Part shown: positions 18,113 through 28,019 of the stretch, one piece after another | How the letters are laid out: each line of letters begins with the position of its first letter | Numbering within the stretch: the first letter of the stretch is position 1 | Source: Cohnella fermenti | Lineage (GTDB): Bacteria; Bacillota; Bacilli; Paenibacillales; Paenibacillaceae | Length of the DNA stretch: 64,000 nt | Reading direction: 5' to 3' | Assembly (NCBI RefSeq): GCF_004801405.1 | Contig: NZ_SSOB01000016.1 | Span: forward strand, 107,219-171,218 | Position numbers and translations under genes: made by a program | Notes under the pieces: generated by a model | The model's input: only the letters and a program-made list of their open reading frames with translations | What the model was told of the DNA's origin: nothing | The model's database searches: none

Positions 18113-19333
18113 ATGATCATCGTTCAGAAATTCGGAGGGACGTCGCTGTCTGACGATTGCAGTCGGCAGCACGTCCTCCGTCATATTAGGAGAGAGAGAG
18201 CGGAGGGGCATCGGCTTGTCGTTGTCGTGTCGGCCATGGGAAGGCGAGGCGAGCCTTACGCCACCGATACCCTGCTCGATTGGATCGCTGACAATGGCAA
18301 TTCGTTGCCGGACCGAGAGAAGGATCTGTTGCTCAGTTGCGGCGAATTGATCTCCGCGGCAACCTTGTGCAGCTTGCTTAACCGAGAAGGCATTCCGGCG
18401 GTCGCTCTTACGGGCGGCCAGGCGGGAATCCGCACGGATGCCCGGTTCGGTTCTGCCAGAATCGTCGGCGTGAACGGAGCGCGGCTTCTGGAGTATCTCG
18501 AAGAAGGCAAGATCGTTATCGTCGCCGGCTTCCAGGGAATGACGGAGACGGGGGAGATCACGACGCTGGGCAGAGGCGGAAGCGATACGTCCGCAACGGC
18601 GCTCGGAGCCGCTCTCCAGGCCGGAATTGTCGATATCTATACCGATGTCGACGGCATCCTGACCGCCGATCCGCGGATGGTCAGCGAAGCGCGGCCGCTG
18701 CCGATGGTCAGCTATGAAGAGATTTGCAATATGGCGTATAACGGGGCGAAGGTGATCCATCCCCGCGCCGTTGAGATCGCGATGAGAGCGGCTGTTCCCG
18801 TTCGCGTTCGTTCGACGTTCTCGGAAGGAACAGGCACGCTGGTCACCCGCGCCGATTCGGTCAGGCGTCAGAGCGGTTGGACGGATCGGCCCGTCACGGG
18901 GCTTGCCCACGTGAAGGGGGTCACCCAACTGGCGGTGGCGACCGAAGAAGGCCCGTCCGACGTTCAGCTTCGGGTGTTCCGCGCGATGGCAACGAACGGA
19001 ATCAGCGTCGACTTCATCAATGTGACCCCTGCGGGCGTTCTTTATACGGTGATCGATCAAGACGCCGGAGAGGCGTTAAAGCTGCTGGGCGGAATGGGCC
19101 TCGCCGTCCGGTCGAGATCGGGCTGCGCGAAGGTGTCCGTCATCGGCGGCGGGATGAACGGAGAGCCGGGCATCATGGCCCGGATCGTGGAAGCGTTAAC
19201 GGCTGCGGGCATTCCGATTCTCCAATCGGCGGACTCCAACACGACGATCTGGGTATTGGTGTCCGAAGAAGATATGGTGCCCGCCCTGCAGGCTCTGCAT
19301 GCCGCGTTCGGCTTGCATCTCGTCCCTTCTTGA
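18113..19333 (+). CDS. dapG: Aspartokinase I (DAP-sensitive type)
   Basis: Phosphorylates aspartate, the first step toward DAP, lysine, threonine, methionine and dipicolinate. The kinase domain has IIVQKFGGTS at the start, then GRGGSDTSATALGAAL near residue 155 and DVDGILTADPRMV near 180. Two ACT domains follow from about residue 270. ATG 18113 is chosen over 18104 because GGAAG lies 9 bases upstream and the protein then starts MIIVQKFGG like B. subtilis DapG. Location with dpaAB and dapA supports the DapG isoform. Confidence 0.94.
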   Translation: MIIVQKFGGTSLSDDCSRQHVLRHIRRERAEGHRLVVVVSAMGRRGEPYATDTLLDWIADNGNSLPDREKDLLLSCGELISAATLCSLLNREGIPAVALTGGQAGIRTDARFGSARIVGVNGARLLEYLEEGKIVIVAGFQGMTETGEITTLGRGGSDTSATALGAALQAGIVDIYTDVDGILTADPRMVSEARPLPMVSYEEICNMAYNGAKVIHPRAVEIAMRAAVPVRVRSTFSEGTGTLVTRADSVRRQSGWTDRPVTGLAHVKGVTQLAVATEEGPSDVQLRVFRAMATNGISVDFINVTPAGVLYTVIDQDAGEALKLLGGMGLAVRSRSGCAKVSVIGGGMNGEPGIMARIVEALTAAGIPILQSADSNTTIWVLVSEEDMVPALQALHAAFGLHLVPS

Positions 19334-19480
19334 GAAGAGGGACGGGATCGCCGAATGCGTTCGCGTATTCAAGTGACGTGTTGTAACCGGCAGACGGCGC
19401 AAGCTTATGCGGGAAGCTATATGAATAAAGATATACGAATAAAGAAGTAGAGACGGATTTATTCTAGAGGAGGAAGGGCA

Positions 19481-20359
19481 ATGAGCTTCGGCCGGCTGAT
19501 TACGGCGATGGTGACCCCATTCGACGAACAGTTGAAGATCAATTGGGAAGAGACAGGGCGGTTAATCGATTATTTGATCGAGGTGCAGAAGTCCGACGGC
19601 TTGGTCGTCTGCGGAACGACGGGAGAATCCCCGACGCTTAAGGACGAGGAGAAGGAAGCGCTGTTCCGCTTCTCGGTGGAGCGCGCGGCGGGCCGGTGCC
19701 GCATCATCGCGGGCACGGGCAGCAACGACACCGATCATTCGATCCATCTGACGAAGGCGGCCGAGCGCGCCGGCGTCGACGGCATCCTGCTTGTGGCTCC
19801 CTACTACAACAAGCCTAACCAAGAAGGGATGTACCGGCACTTCAAGGCGATCGCGGAATCGACAAGCCTGCCGGTCATTCTCTACAACGTTCCCAGCCGG
19901 ACGGTTGCCGGGCTGTCCGCGGCGACGACGCTGCGGCTGGCACAAATTCCGAACATCGTCGCCACGAAGGAATGCGCCTCGGTCGAACAGATCACGGAGT
20001 TGGTTATCGACGCTCCGGAGGGCTTCTTCATCTATACGGGCGACGACGGCATCACGCTGCCGACGCTCGCTGTCGGCGGATACGGCATTATCAGCGTCGC
20101 CAGCCACCTGGTCGGCGCGGAGATGAAGAATATGATCGAAGCTTATCTGGATGGCCGCGTTCAGGACGCGGTGGCTCTCAACAATCGGCTTTATCCGACG
20201 TTTAAAGGATTGTTCCAATGCCCGCATCCGGTACCGAATCCGGTCGCGGTTAAGTATGCCCTGGAGCTGAAGGGAATAGCCGTCGGCGGCGTTCGCCTGC
20301 CTCTCGTCGAAGCTTCCGAGGAGGAAGCGGCTTTTATCCGCAAGCTTGTTGCGGAATAA
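19481..20359 (+). CDS. dapA: 4-hydroxy-tetrahydrodipicolinate synthase
   Basis: Condenses pyruvate with aspartate semialdehyde in lysine, DAP and dipicolinate synthesis; 292 residues, normal length. Seen: GTTGESPTL near residue 45, the tyrosine motif YYNKPNQEGMYRHF, YNVPSRT with the conserved Tyr and Arg, and the Schiff-base lysine in IVATKEC. AGGAGGAAGGG precedes the ATG. It follows dapG in the usual order. Confidence 0.97.
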   Translation: MSFGRLITAMVTPFDEQLKINWEETGRLIDYLIEVQKSDGLVVCGTTGESPTLKDEEKEALFRFSVERAAGRCRIIAGTGSNDTDHSIHLTKAAERAGVDGILLVAPYYNKPNQEGMYRHFKAIAESTSLPVILYNVPSRTVAGLSAATTLRLAQIPNIVATKECASVEQITELVIDAPEGFFIYTGDDGITLPTLAVGGYGIISVASHLVGAEMKNMIEAYLDGRVQDAVALNNRLYPTFKGLFQCPHPVPNPVAVKYALELKGIAVGGVRLPLVEASEEEAAFIRKLVAE

Positions 20360-20404
20360 ACCAACTTGGAACACGCAGGGAGAAGAGGGCCGATCAAACG
20401 GCGG

Positions 20405-20434
20405 TTGAATTCGTTCTTTCCCTTCATGTATAAT
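20405..20434 (+). promoter_or_regulatory. SigA-type promoter upstream of rnjB
   Basis: TTGAAT at 20405-20410, an 18-base spacer and TATAAT at 20429-20434. Confidence 0.65.
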
Positions 20435-20523
20435 AAACAATGAGTGATTGGGTGCGGCCAAATTTTGCAACTTGACAATTCCATAGGAGCGGGATCGTCG
20501 AACTAATGTAGGAGGTACTAGAC

Positions 20524-22203
20524 TTGTCCAAGAAGAACAACCAAGACAAAGTAATTATTTCAGCCCTTGGCGGCGCCGGCGAGATCGGGAAGAACATGTA
20601 CATGGTTCAATACGCGAACGACATCGTCATCGTCGACGCCGGCCTTAAATTCCCGGAAGAGGAGATGCTCGGAATCGATGTCGTAATTCCCGACATCACC
20701 TACTTGACGGAGAACCGCGACAAAGTAAGGGCGATTCTGGTAACCCACGGTCACGAAGACCACATCGGCGGGTTGCCTTACGTCCTTCGCCAATTAAACG
20801 TCCCCGTGTACGGAATGAGGCTGACGCTCGGCTTGATCGAGAACAAGCTGAAGGAAGCGGGACTTCTGGGCGAGACGAAGCGGATCCTGATCGATCCCGA
20901 CTCGGAGATTCAATTCGGGGCGATCAAGGCAAGCTTCTTCCGGACGAACCACAGCATTCCGGATTCCGTGGGCATCGCGCTGGAGACTCCGGAAGGGGTC
21001 GTCGTGCATACGGGCGACTTCAAGTTCGACCATACGCCGGTTAACGATCGTCATGCAGATATCCAGCGCATGGCGGAGATCGGTTCTCGCGGCGTTCTGG
21101 CTCTTCTCTCGGACAGCACGAACGCGGAGCGTTCGGGATTCACGCCTTCGGAGAGCAGCATCGGCTCGGAGATGACCTCGATCTTCCGCAATGCGAAGCA
21201 GCGGGTTGTCGTGGCGACCTTCGCGTCGAACGTGCACCGGATTCAGCAGATTATCGAAGCTGCCGCGGAGACCCGGCGCAAGCTGACGGTTATCGGCCGG
21301 AGCATGGTGAACATGGTCAGCATCGCTTCCGAGCTGGGCTATCTGAACATTCCGGAAGGAATGCTGATCGAGCCGGAGGAAGTGAACAAGCTGCCTGCGG
21401 ACCGGGTGGCGATTCTCTCGACGGGCAGCCAGGGCGAGCCGATGTCCGCGCTTACGCGGATGGCGCGTTCGGCCCATCGGAAGGTCGACATTCTTCCGGG
21501 AGATACGGTCGTCATCTCGGCGAATACGATTCCGGGCAACGAGCGCTATGTCGGGCGTACGGTTGACGAGTTGATGCGCCTCGGCGCTCACGTCATCTAC
21601 GGGCCGGGCTCCGTCACCGGCGTTCACGTATCGGGTCACGGCAGCGCGGAAGAACTGAAGCTCATGCTCAACCTGATGCGTCCGAAGTTCTTCATTCCGA
21701 TTCACGGCGAATACCGTATGCTCCGTTCCCACGGCTTGCTCGCGGAATCCGTCGGCATCGAGAAGGAGAACATCTTCCTCGTCGACAACGGGGACACCGT
21801 CGAGATTCAGAACGGCGTCGCGCGCAAGGCGGGCAAGATTCCTTCCGGCAACGTCCTGATCGACGGCCTCGGCGTCGGAGACGTAGGCAACATCGTCCTG
21901 CGCGACCGCAAGCTGCTGTCTCAAGACGGTATCCTGGTCGTCGTTGTGACGCTTAGCAAGCAAGACGGCGCCATCATGTCGGGACCGGATATCATCTCCC
22001 GCGGATTCGTGTACGTAAGGGAATCCGAGGGGCTGCTCGAAGAAGCGAACCGTATCGTAACAGGTACGCTGCAGAAGCTCATGAGCGAGAACGTAAACGA
22101 ATGGGCATCCTTGAAGACCAATGTCAAGGATTCGCTCGGCCGATTCTTATTCGAACAAACAAGAAGAAGACCGATGATCCTGCCGATCATTATGGAAGTA
22201 TAA
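20524..22203 (+). CDS. rnjB: Ribonuclease J (RnjB by position)
   Basis: Metallo-beta-lactamase/beta-CASP ribonuclease with 5'-exo and endonuclease activity in mRNA decay and rRNA processing; 559 residues. The zinc motif HGHEDHIGG is near residue 77; the beta-CASP motifs include STGSQGEPMSAL and HVSGHGSAEELKLML, and the C-terminal domain follows FIPIHGEYR. Location after dapA and before tepA matches B. subtilis rnjB rather than rnjA. The start is a TTG at 20524 preceded by TAGGAGGT; no in-frame ATG is near. Confidence 0.92.
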   Translation: MSKKNNQDKVIISALGGAGEIGKNMYMVQYANDIVIVDAGLKFPEEEMLGIDVVIPDITYLTENRDKVRAILVTHGHEDHIGGLPYVLRQLNVPVYGMRLTLGLIENKLKEAGLLGETKRILIDPDSEIQFGAIKASFFRTNHSIPDSVGIALETPEGVVVHTGDFKFDHTPVNDRHADIQRMAEIGSRGVLALLSDSTNAERSGFTPSESSIGSEMTSIFRNAKQRVVVATFASNVHRIQQIIEAAAETRRKLTVIGRSMVNMVSIASELGYLNIPEGMLIEPEEVNKLPADRVAILSTGSQGEPMSALTRMARSAHRKVDILPGDTVVISANTIPGNERYVGRTVDELMRLGAHVIYGPGSVTGVHVSGHGSAEELKLMLNLMRPKFFIPIHGEYRMLRSHGLLAESVGIEKENIFLVDNGDTVEIQNGVARKAGKIPSGNVLIDGLGVGDVGNIVLRDRKLLSQDGILVVVVTLSKQDGAIMSGPDIISRGFVYVRESEGLLEEANRIVTGTLQKLMSENVNEWASLKTNVKDSLGRFLFEQTRRRPMILPIIMEV

Positions 22204-22237
22204 GGTAATCAGCAACACCCCACACTCAGGGTAACGG

Positions 22238-22277
22238 ATAGCCGCCTCTCTTCATCGAGAAGAGGGGCGGCTATTTC
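22238..22277 (+). terminator. Strong terminator after rnjB
   Basis: ATAGCCGCC (22238-22246) and CTCTT pair with AAGAG and GGCGGCTAT (22266-22274) around CATCGAG, followed by TT. Confidence 0.85.
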
Positions 22278-22374
22278 TGTTGGAGTAGATGGTCGTTTAG
22301 CCGCATCGGCCGTGCAGCGGTTTTGCCGAAGGCGAAGCAGAGCCGCGGCGCGATCACAGGGACTCCGGAATTAG

Positions 22375-22856
22375 CTGTGAAATTTCACATTGGTGCTGCT
22401 TGGCAACGGCAGTTTGGGTCGATTATATGCGAAAAACCACTATGACAACAAGGACAGTTGTCACCCCCTACCATGAAAATTATTCGTAAGAGGCTATCCG
22501 CAGTGATGAAAAGCCCCCATGGGTGTATTCCCTCTGGCGGGATTAGGTCTCTTCTCCCTTTCGTTCAGGATAAGGATGTGCAAAGGGAATGGGCTGTCCT
22601 AAGACCCAAGGGCATGATCGGCGAGCGGAGGTTCCTGATCCAAGGGGAGAAGAGGCATAAGGGTTAACAAGGGAGATAGCGCCTTTCTTGTCACCATAAT
22701 GTGGAAATCAACTCACCGACTCGCCAACTCACCAACATGCCGACCGCGCCGGCTGGTGCCAGACGGTGGCGAGACTTTTCTGTCTAAATCCAGATCGATT
22801 CATGCGGAATTCGGGCTGACGAATGTGGAAAACCGCATAAAATTGCGTAAGCCGTC
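22375..22856 (+). repeat. Interrupted copy of the dispersed hairpin repeat family
   Basis: Hairpins CTGTGAAATTTCACAT (22375-22390) and ATGCGAAAAACCAC (from 22427) are 52 bases apart and correspond to units 1-2 of the 193-bp repeat seen at 38.1 and 63.6 kb. The last unit, ATGTGGAAAACCGCAT (22823-22838) with AAAATTGCGTAAGCCGTCGG, lies about 400 bases later. The intervening 22450-22795 is unrelated and contains an inverted repeat (CTCTTCTCCCTT near 22549 with AAGGGGAGAAGAG near 22642). I see no real gene in 22204-23013. Confidence 0.75.
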
Positions 22857-23013
22857 GGATCTAAGAGGCCAACTCGTCGGGAGACGGTCTATTGGCGCCT
22901 CCGTGCTGCCGTCCTCCTCGTGCGTTGCGTAGGAATATTTGCCCGGACGCCGCCCATACTAGGACAATCTTCGCGGCAATCGGATTGCCGAGCAGAGAGG
23001 GGATTGGGTGCCA

Positions 23014-23793
23014 ATGGGCGATAAGACGAATCCGGCTCCGCAGCCGAAGCCGACGGGTCCGGACACGCCGGCGAATGCGGAGCAGCCGGCTCCCGGAGAC
23101 GAAGCCCGCAGAGCGGCCGCCGGCACGGAGAGCTTGATCCAGTTGGGGCAGGTTACGGTTCCTGCGGCGGAATCGAATGTGTTCTGTCTGACGATTATCG
23201 GACAGATCGAAGGGCATCTGATGCTGCCGCCGCAGAACAAGACAACCAAGTACGAGCATGTCATTCCGCAGTTGGTTGCGGCCGAGCAGAACCCGAAGGT
23301 GGAGGGACTCTTGGTCGTCTTGAACACGGTCGGAGGAGACGTGGAAGCGGGGCTGGCGATCGCGGAGATGATCTCGTCCTTATCGAAGCCGACGGTTGCG
23401 GTCGTGCTCGGCGGAGGGCATTCGATCGGCGTGCCGATCGCGGTGTCCGCGGATTATACGTTTATTGCCGAGACGGCGACGATGACGATCCACCCGATCC
23501 GGCTGAATGGCCTTATTATCGGCGTACCGCAAACCTTCGAATACCTCGACAAGATGCAGGAGCGGGTCGTGCGCTTCGTGAGGAGCCACTCCCGCGTCAC
23601 CGAGGAGAAGTTCAAAGAGCTTATGTTCAAGACCGGGGAGCTTACGCGGGACATCGGAACGACGGTGATCGGGCCGGAAGCGGTGGCGCACGGCTTGATC
23701 GACGAGATCGGCGGCATCGGCGAAGCTCTTCGGGAGCTGAACCGGCGAATCGCGGAACGGAAGCAAGGGGCGGAAGGAGGGGACAAGAGGTGA
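23014..23793 (+). CDS. tepA: ClpP-like translocation-enhancing protease TepA
   Basis: A 259-residue ClpP-class serine protease homologue of the TepA/YmfB group, linked in B. subtilis to protein translocation and sporulation. The first 45 residues are Pro/Ala rich. The nucleophile Ser lies in GGGHSIGVP and the catalytic His in [11 protein letters not shown]; the core resembles ClpP ([18 protein letters not shown]). ATG 23014 is preferred; GTG 23008 is in frame. The stop overlaps the YlzJ-like start (GTGA). Order tepA-ylzJ-spoIIIE is conserved with B. subtilis. Confidence 0.9.
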   Translation: MGDKTNPAPQPKPTGPDTPANAEQPAPGDEARRAAAGTESLIQLGQVTVPAAESNVFCLTIIGQIEGHLMLPPQNKTTKYEHVIPQLVAAEQNPKVEGLLVVLNTVGGDVEAGLAIAEMISSLSKPTVAVVLGGGHSIGVPIAVSADYTFIAETATMTIHPIRLNGLIIGVPQTFEYLDKMQERVVRFVRSHSRVTEEKFKELMFKTGELTRDIGTTVIGPEAVAHGLIDEIGGIGEALRELNRRIAERKQGAEGGDKR

Positions 23794-24104
23794 TTCTATA
23801 CACATGCATGCCGCTCGATCGGGTGATGGAAGGATGGGAGAACGGGCCGGGACCGCTGCTCGAGATCGAGCAGGCGGGAATGACGATGCTGCTCTCTCCG
23901 GTCTCTCCCGGAGTCGGACGCCTTGTGCGGCTCGTCTCGGCTCCGCTTGACGCTTACTTGAACCCCGGCTATTCCCCCGGAAGCTTGATCTACTTCGCGA
24001 ACCGCGAGGGCAGGGGCGAGAGCGGGGCGGCGCAATGGTCGGAGAACGCGCGGGAAATGGCGAACGGTAGGGCGGAAGTCCCGCTCTGGGACACGAATCG
24101 CTAA
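23790..24104 (+). CDS. YlzJ-like protein
   Basis: Small cytoplasmic protein (104 residues) of unknown function with the YlzJ family start [10 protein letters not shown] and a conserved position between tepA and spoIIIE. It is about 30 residues longer at the C-terminus than I would expect for YlzJ. GTG start at 23790, overlapping the tepA stop; GGAAGGAGGGG stands upstream. Confidence 0.8.
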   Translation: MILYTCMPLDRVMEGWENGPGPLLEIEQAGMTMLLSPVSPGVGRLVRLVSAPLDAYLNPGYSPGSLIYFANREGRGESGAAQWSENAREMANGRAEVPLWDTNR

Positions 24105-24178
24105 ACGCTTGCCGGACTTCCGCTATCATGTAAACCCCGACCAACTGTGGTATAATGTTGTGTCGGGAGGTGGCATGC

Positions 24179-26941
24179 TTGGCCAAGCGCAAACGCAAGA
24201 AGGCCTCGCTCGGAGCAAGCCTGAAGTACGAGATCTACGGCATACTCCTTATTACCCTCTCCGTGATCGCGCTGTATGGCGAGGCGGCCGGAGGCCGTTC
24301 GTTATCCAAGCTGTTCGGGTATTTGCTGGGGCAATTTTATTTCTTATTGGCGCTGCTTGGAATTTGGCTCGGCCTGTATGTAATGATCAAGCGTTCTTGG
24401 CCGAGAGGGTGGACGTTCCGGAGAAGCGGATTCGTCCTGTTGTGCTGCGCTCTTGCACTCTGGAGCGCGATGGGCTTTATCGATTCTCGGCTCAGACCGG
24501 TTGGCGCGGTGACTCCGGCCTCGATCTTCAGCCAGACGCTTGCAGAGCTGCACGATCAAATCTGGAACGGGCCCGTCGAGCCCGAGATCCGGATCTGGGA
24601 GAAGGATATCGGCGGCGGCCTGGTCGGAGCGATCCAATACTCGATCCTTTACTGGCTGTTCGGCAATTACGGCTCGAAGTTCGTTCTCGTGATCGAATTC
24701 CTGATCGCGCTTATGCTCATCTCCAACAAGTCCTATGTGGATATGATTCGGGCTGCGCAAGGGTTCGTCAAGCGGTTCGCCCCTCTGCTCGCCGCCCGGT
24801 TGTCGACGGGACGCAAGGCGGTGAAGGCGCGTGCGGTTCCGGTCAAGCAGGCGAAGAAAAGCAAGCCGGCGCCGGTGCCTGCGGTTCCGGAGGACGACGA
24901 TCCGATCGAAGACGAGGCGTTCCCGGCAGGGGAGAAGAAGAAGCCGATCTTCTTCCAGTTCTTCCACGGCAAGCCGGGGGAGTCCCGGGAGGACCGGCAG
25001 GAGGAGGACGAGGCTTGGGACGACGAGCCGATTCTTTATCCGGCGGCGGAAGGGCCGAAGGTACATATCCGCAAGTCGGACAAGGAGGGAGCGAAGGGCG
25101 CGAAGCTGACCAGTCTGTTCGGCAAGGGGGCGGCGGCGGACAAGCTAGCTGCTCCGCCTAACGCGGCGGCGCCGTTCGAAGAAGGAGAATCAGGCCTTAA
25201 TCCGCTTAACGTTCCGTTTGAGCAATCTCCGGATCGGATGGGGGAGCTTGGCTCCGACAATCCGGATGATCCGCTGTACTCGGAGGGATATCCGTACGAC
25301 GAGGAACACGCTTACGGACCCGATGCGGGCGAAGGCCTCGCGGAATTCGATCCGGAGCTCCCGTATCCGGACGAGGGGGAGCATTCGGGCGCAGGAGCGG
25401 AGGGAGCGGAAGATGCGGGACCGCATTCGGACGATGCGGCCGGCGGCGGCCCGGCTCCGGAAGGGGCTCAGGCGGCGACTCCTCCGAAGCCCGTTCCGAA
25501 GCCGAAGCGGCCGTATCGCCTTCCTCCGTTGCACCTGCTCGGCAAGCCGCAGGGCGGCAAGGGGGGCTCGGTCGCCGACAATCGGGAGACCGCCCGCAAG
25601 CTCGAGGCGACGCTGGAGAGCTTCGGGGTCCGCGCGCGGGTGCTCGACGTGGCGAGAGGGCCGGCGGTTACCCGGTACGAGCTGCAGCCGGACGTCGGCG
25701 TGAAGGTCAGCCGGATCGTCAGCCTGACCGACGATATCGCTCTGGCGCTCGCCGCGAAGGACATCCGGATGGAAGCGCCGATTCCCGGCAAGTCGGCGAT
25801 CGGCATCGAGGTGCCGAATTCGGAGGTAAGCGTCGTGACTCTCCGCGAGGTGCTGGAGACGCAGGCGTTCCACGAAGCCCAGGCGCGCCTGTCCATCGCG
25901 TTCGGGCGGGACATCTCCGGCCAGCCGATCGTCGGCAATCTCGCCCGCATGCCTCACTTGCTGGTCGCGGGCGCAACCGGCTCGGGGAAGTCGGTGTGCA
26001 TCAACGGCATCATCACAAGCATTCTGTACAAGGCGAAGCCGGATGAAGTGAAGTTCCTCATGATCGACCCGAAGATGGTCGAGCTTAATGTGTACAACGG
26101 CATTCCCCATCTGCTGTCGCCGGTCGTCACCGATCCTCGCCGCGCGGCGTTGGCGCTGAAGAAGGTCGTCGTCGAGATGGAGAAGCGGTACGAGAAGTTC
26201 TCCAAGTCGGGCACGAGGAATATCGAAGGCTACAACAATCTGATGATCAGCGGCGACAATCCGGACGGGGTGCTTCCTTATTACGTCGTCATCGTGGACG
26301 AGCTTGCGGATCTGATGATGGTGGCGGCAGGGGACGTGGAGGACGCGATCATGCGGCTTGCCCAGATGGCCCGCGCCGCCGGCATTCACTTGATCATTGC
26401 GACGCAGCGGCCGTCCGTCGACGTCATCACCGGCGTCATCAAGGCGAACATTCCAAGCCGCATCGCCTTCGGCGTCTCGTCGCAGGTCGACTCGCGGACG
26501 ATTCTCGACATGGTCGGGGCGGAGAAGCTGCTCGGGCGGGGCGATATGCTCTTCCTGCCGATGGGCTCTTCGAAGCCGATTCGGGTGCAGGGGGCCTTCC
26601 TGTCCGACGCGGAGGTGGAAGCGGTCGTGAACCATGTCCGCGCGCAAGCGGAGGCGGTCTACGATCAGGAGCTTGTGCCGGAGCTCGGCGACGATGCCGA
26701 CGCCGGTGCGGACGAGCAGCTCGACGAGCTGTACGATCAGGCGGTGCAGATCGTGCTGGAGGCGAAGCAGGCTTCGGTCTCCTTGCTGCAGCGGCGCATG
26801 CGCGTCGGCTACACCCGGGCCGCGCGGCTTATCGATTCGATGGAAGCCCGCGGCATCGTCGGCCCTTATGAAGGAAGCAAACCTCGGGAGGTGCTCGTCT
26901 CTCTCGAGCAGTATCAGGCAAGCGGCCGGATCACGTCATGA
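24179..26941 (+). CDS. spoIIIE: DNA translocase SpoIIIE/FtsK
   Basis: ATP-driven DNA pump that moves the chromosome into the forespore and clears DNA from septa. 920 residues from the TTG at 24179, chosen because GGGAGGTGG lies about six bases upstream and the protein then starts with AKRKRKKA. Residues 20-190 hold four hydrophobic membrane segments. Residues 215-450 are a long acidic, Pro/Gly-rich linker. The RecA-like motor follows, with Walker A GATGSGKS (Lys near 604) and [12 protein letters not shown]-terminal winged helix ([18 protein letters not shown] onward) reads DNA polarity. TATAAT at 24151-24156 could be a -10 box. Confidence 0.94.
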   Translation: MAKRKRKKASLGASLKYEIYGILLITLSVIALYGEAAGGRSLSKLFGYLLGQFYFLLALLGIWLGLYVMIKRSWPRGWTFRRSGFVLLCCALALWSAMGFIDSRLRPVGAVTPASIFSQTLAELHDQIWNGPVEPEIRIWEKDIGGGLVGAIQYSILYWLFGNYGSKFVLVIEFLIALMLISNKSYVDMIRAAQGFVKRFAPLLAARLSTGRKAVKARAVPVKQAKKSKPAPVPAVPEDDDPIEDEAFPAGEKKKPIFFQFFHGKPGESREDRQEEDEAWDDEPILYPAAEGPKVHIRKSDKEGAKGAKLTSLFGKGAAADKLAAPPNAAAPFEEGESGLNPLNVPFEQSPDRMGELGSDNPDDPLYSEGYPYDEEHAYGPDAGEGLAEFDPELPYPDEGEHSGAGAEGAEDAGPHSDDAAGGGPAPEGAQAATPPKPVPKPKRPYRLPPLHLLGKPQGGKGGSVADNRETARKLEATLESFGVRARVLDVARGPAVTRYELQPDVGVKVSRIVSLTDDIALALAAKDIRMEAPIPGKSAIGIEVPNSEVSVVTLREVLETQAFHEAQARLSIAFGRDISGQPIVGNLARMPHLLVAGATGSGKSVCINGIITSILYKAKPDEVKFLMIDPKMVELNVYNGIPHLLSPVVTDPRRAALALKKVVVEMEKRYEKFSKSGTRNIEGYNNLMISGDNPDGVLPYYVVIVDELADLMMVAAGDVEDAIMRLAQMARAAGIHLIIATQRPSVDVITGVIKANIPSRIAFGVSSQVDSRTILDMVGAEKLLGRGDMLFLPMGSSKPIRVQGAFLSDAEVEAVVNHVRAQAEAVYDQELVPELGDDADAGADEQLDELYDQAVQIVLEAKQASVSLLQRRMRVGYTRAARLIDSMEARGIVGPYEGSKPREVLVSLEQYQASGRITS

Positions 26942-26945
26942 TCGC

Positions 26946-26981
26946 AGCAAGCGGCATAGGGACCTCCCTGTGCCGCTTGCT
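26946..26981 (+). terminator. Hairpin after spoIIIE
   Basis: AGCAAGCGGCA (26946-26956) pairs with TGCCGCTTGCT (26971-26981). Little T-run follows, so terminator strength is uncertain. Confidence 0.6.
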
Positions 26982-27003
26982 TGCGTGTATGGGCCAAACC
27001 GCT

Positions 27004-27034
27004 TGAATAAGGCAGGATTCCCTTTCTCATACTA
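27004..27034 (+). promoter_or_regulatory. SigG-type promoter for sleB
   Basis: TGAATA at 27004-27009, an 18-base spacer and CATACTA at 27028-27034 match the forespore SigG consensus GNATR-N18-CATNNTA. The gene 70 bases downstream is a spore cortex hydrolase, a known SigG class. Confidence 0.8.
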
Positions 27035-27103
27035 ATGTTCATGAATGAGGCTTGCCATCCTTCGGCACGGCTCATTAATCGATTGGGAAAGGCGTGACTG
27101 TGC

Positions 27104-27886
27104 GTGAGATACCGGCTGGTGATTGTATCCGTTTGTCTCGTTGTCGGATTGCTCGGATTGTATTCGCTTGAGAAAGTCCGCCATTCGGAGACGACCTTCA
27201 GCAATACGATCCTGAAGCAAGGGGCGACGGGCAGCGACATCTACGAGCTGCAATATCGCCTGAAGCATCTCGGCTACTACAGCGGCAAGGTAGACGGGGA
27301 ATTCGGCCAGAAGACGCTGGATTCCGTGAAGTGGTTCCAATGGAAGTTCGGCATGAAGGCCGACGGCGTCGTCGGCTCCAAGACGAAGCTCAAGCTCTGG
27401 GAGGCAACCAAAAATTACAAGCCGACAGCCGACGAGCTCCCGTCGTCCAGCGGCGGAACTGCGAACACCGGCGGAAGCGGAGGCTCCGCTTCGGGCAGCT
27501 CGGAGCTGCCGGCTTCGAACCATGCGGGCGTGACCGAGAAGGACATCAAGCTGATGGCCAATGCGGTGTATGGAGAGTCGAGAGGCGAACCTTACGAGGG
27601 TCAAGTGGCAGTGGCGGCGGTTATTCTCAACAGGCTTCGGGATTCCCAGTTCCCGAATACGATCACTGGCGTGATTTTCCAACCGGGTGCCTTCACGGCC
27701 GTTGCCGACGGCCAGATCTATCTGGAGCCGAACGAGACTGCTTATAAAGCGGCCAAAGACGCGCTCAGCGGCTGGGACCCGAGCGACGGCTGCCTGTATT
27801 ACTTCAATCCGGACACGGCGACCTCCGCCTGGATCTGGACGAGGCCGCAGCGCAAGACGATCGGGAAGCACATCTTCTGCGATTGA
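27104..27886 (+). CDS. sleB: Spore cortex-lytic enzyme SleB
   Basis: Lytic transglycosylase that degrades cortex peptidoglycan during germination. 260 residues: N-terminal hydrophobic signal (4-22), a peptidoglycan-binding repeat at 38-105 (GATGSDIYELQYRLKHLGYY), a Gly/Ser linker at 110-140, then the CwlJ/SleB hydrolase domain with LMANAVYGESRGEPYEGQVA, whose Glu is the expected catalytic residue. GTG start at 27104 after GAAAGGCG. It is separated from spoIIIE by a hairpin and has its own SigG promoter. Confidence 0.94.
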   Translation: MRYRLVIVSVCLVVGLLGLYSLEKVRHSETTFSNTILKQGATGSDIYELQYRLKHLGYYSGKVDGEFGQKTLDSVKWFQWKFGMKADGVVGSKTKLKLWEATKNYKPTADELPSSSGGTANTGGSGGSASGSSELPASNHAGVTEKDIKLMANAVYGESRGEPYEGQVAVAAVILNRLRDSQFPNTITGVIFQPGAFTAVADGQIYLEPNETAYKAAKDALSGWDPSDGCLYYFNPDTATSAWIWTRPQRKTIGKHIFCD

Positions 27887-27919
27887 TCCCAGTTGCCTGC
27901 AAGCATTGCATTTAAGCAT

Positions 27920-27948
27920 TTGCTTCAAGCTTGGCCATGGGGTAGAAT
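27920..27948 (+). promoter_or_regulatory. SigA-type promoter upstream of yfmF
   Basis: TTGCTT at 27920-27925, 17-base spacer, TAGAAT at 27943-27948. Confidence 0.55.
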
Positions 27949-27950
27949 GG

Positions 27951-28001
27951 GGCTGAAATCAAATGTAGGCTGAAATCAAATGTAGGCTGAATTGGAAATG
28001 A
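27951..28001 (+). repeat. 17-bp tandem repeat, three units
   Basis: GGCTGAAATCAAATGTA occurs exactly at 27951-27967 and 27968-27984, with a diverged third unit GGCTGAATTGGAAATGA at 27985-28001. It lies just downstream of a promoter, in the presumed yfmF leader. Confidence 0.85.
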
Positions 28002-28019
28002 CTCGAAGGGGTAGATGCC

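Noticed and set aside
22375..22390. TGTGAAATTTCACA as a Rex or CRP-type operator
   Set aside because: The same hairpin recurs in variant form as a unit of the dispersed repeat, so it is better explained by that family.
22458..22667. A 69-codon frame before tepA
   Set aside because: No ribosome site, odd composition, and lies in repeat-rich sequence; treated as non-coding.
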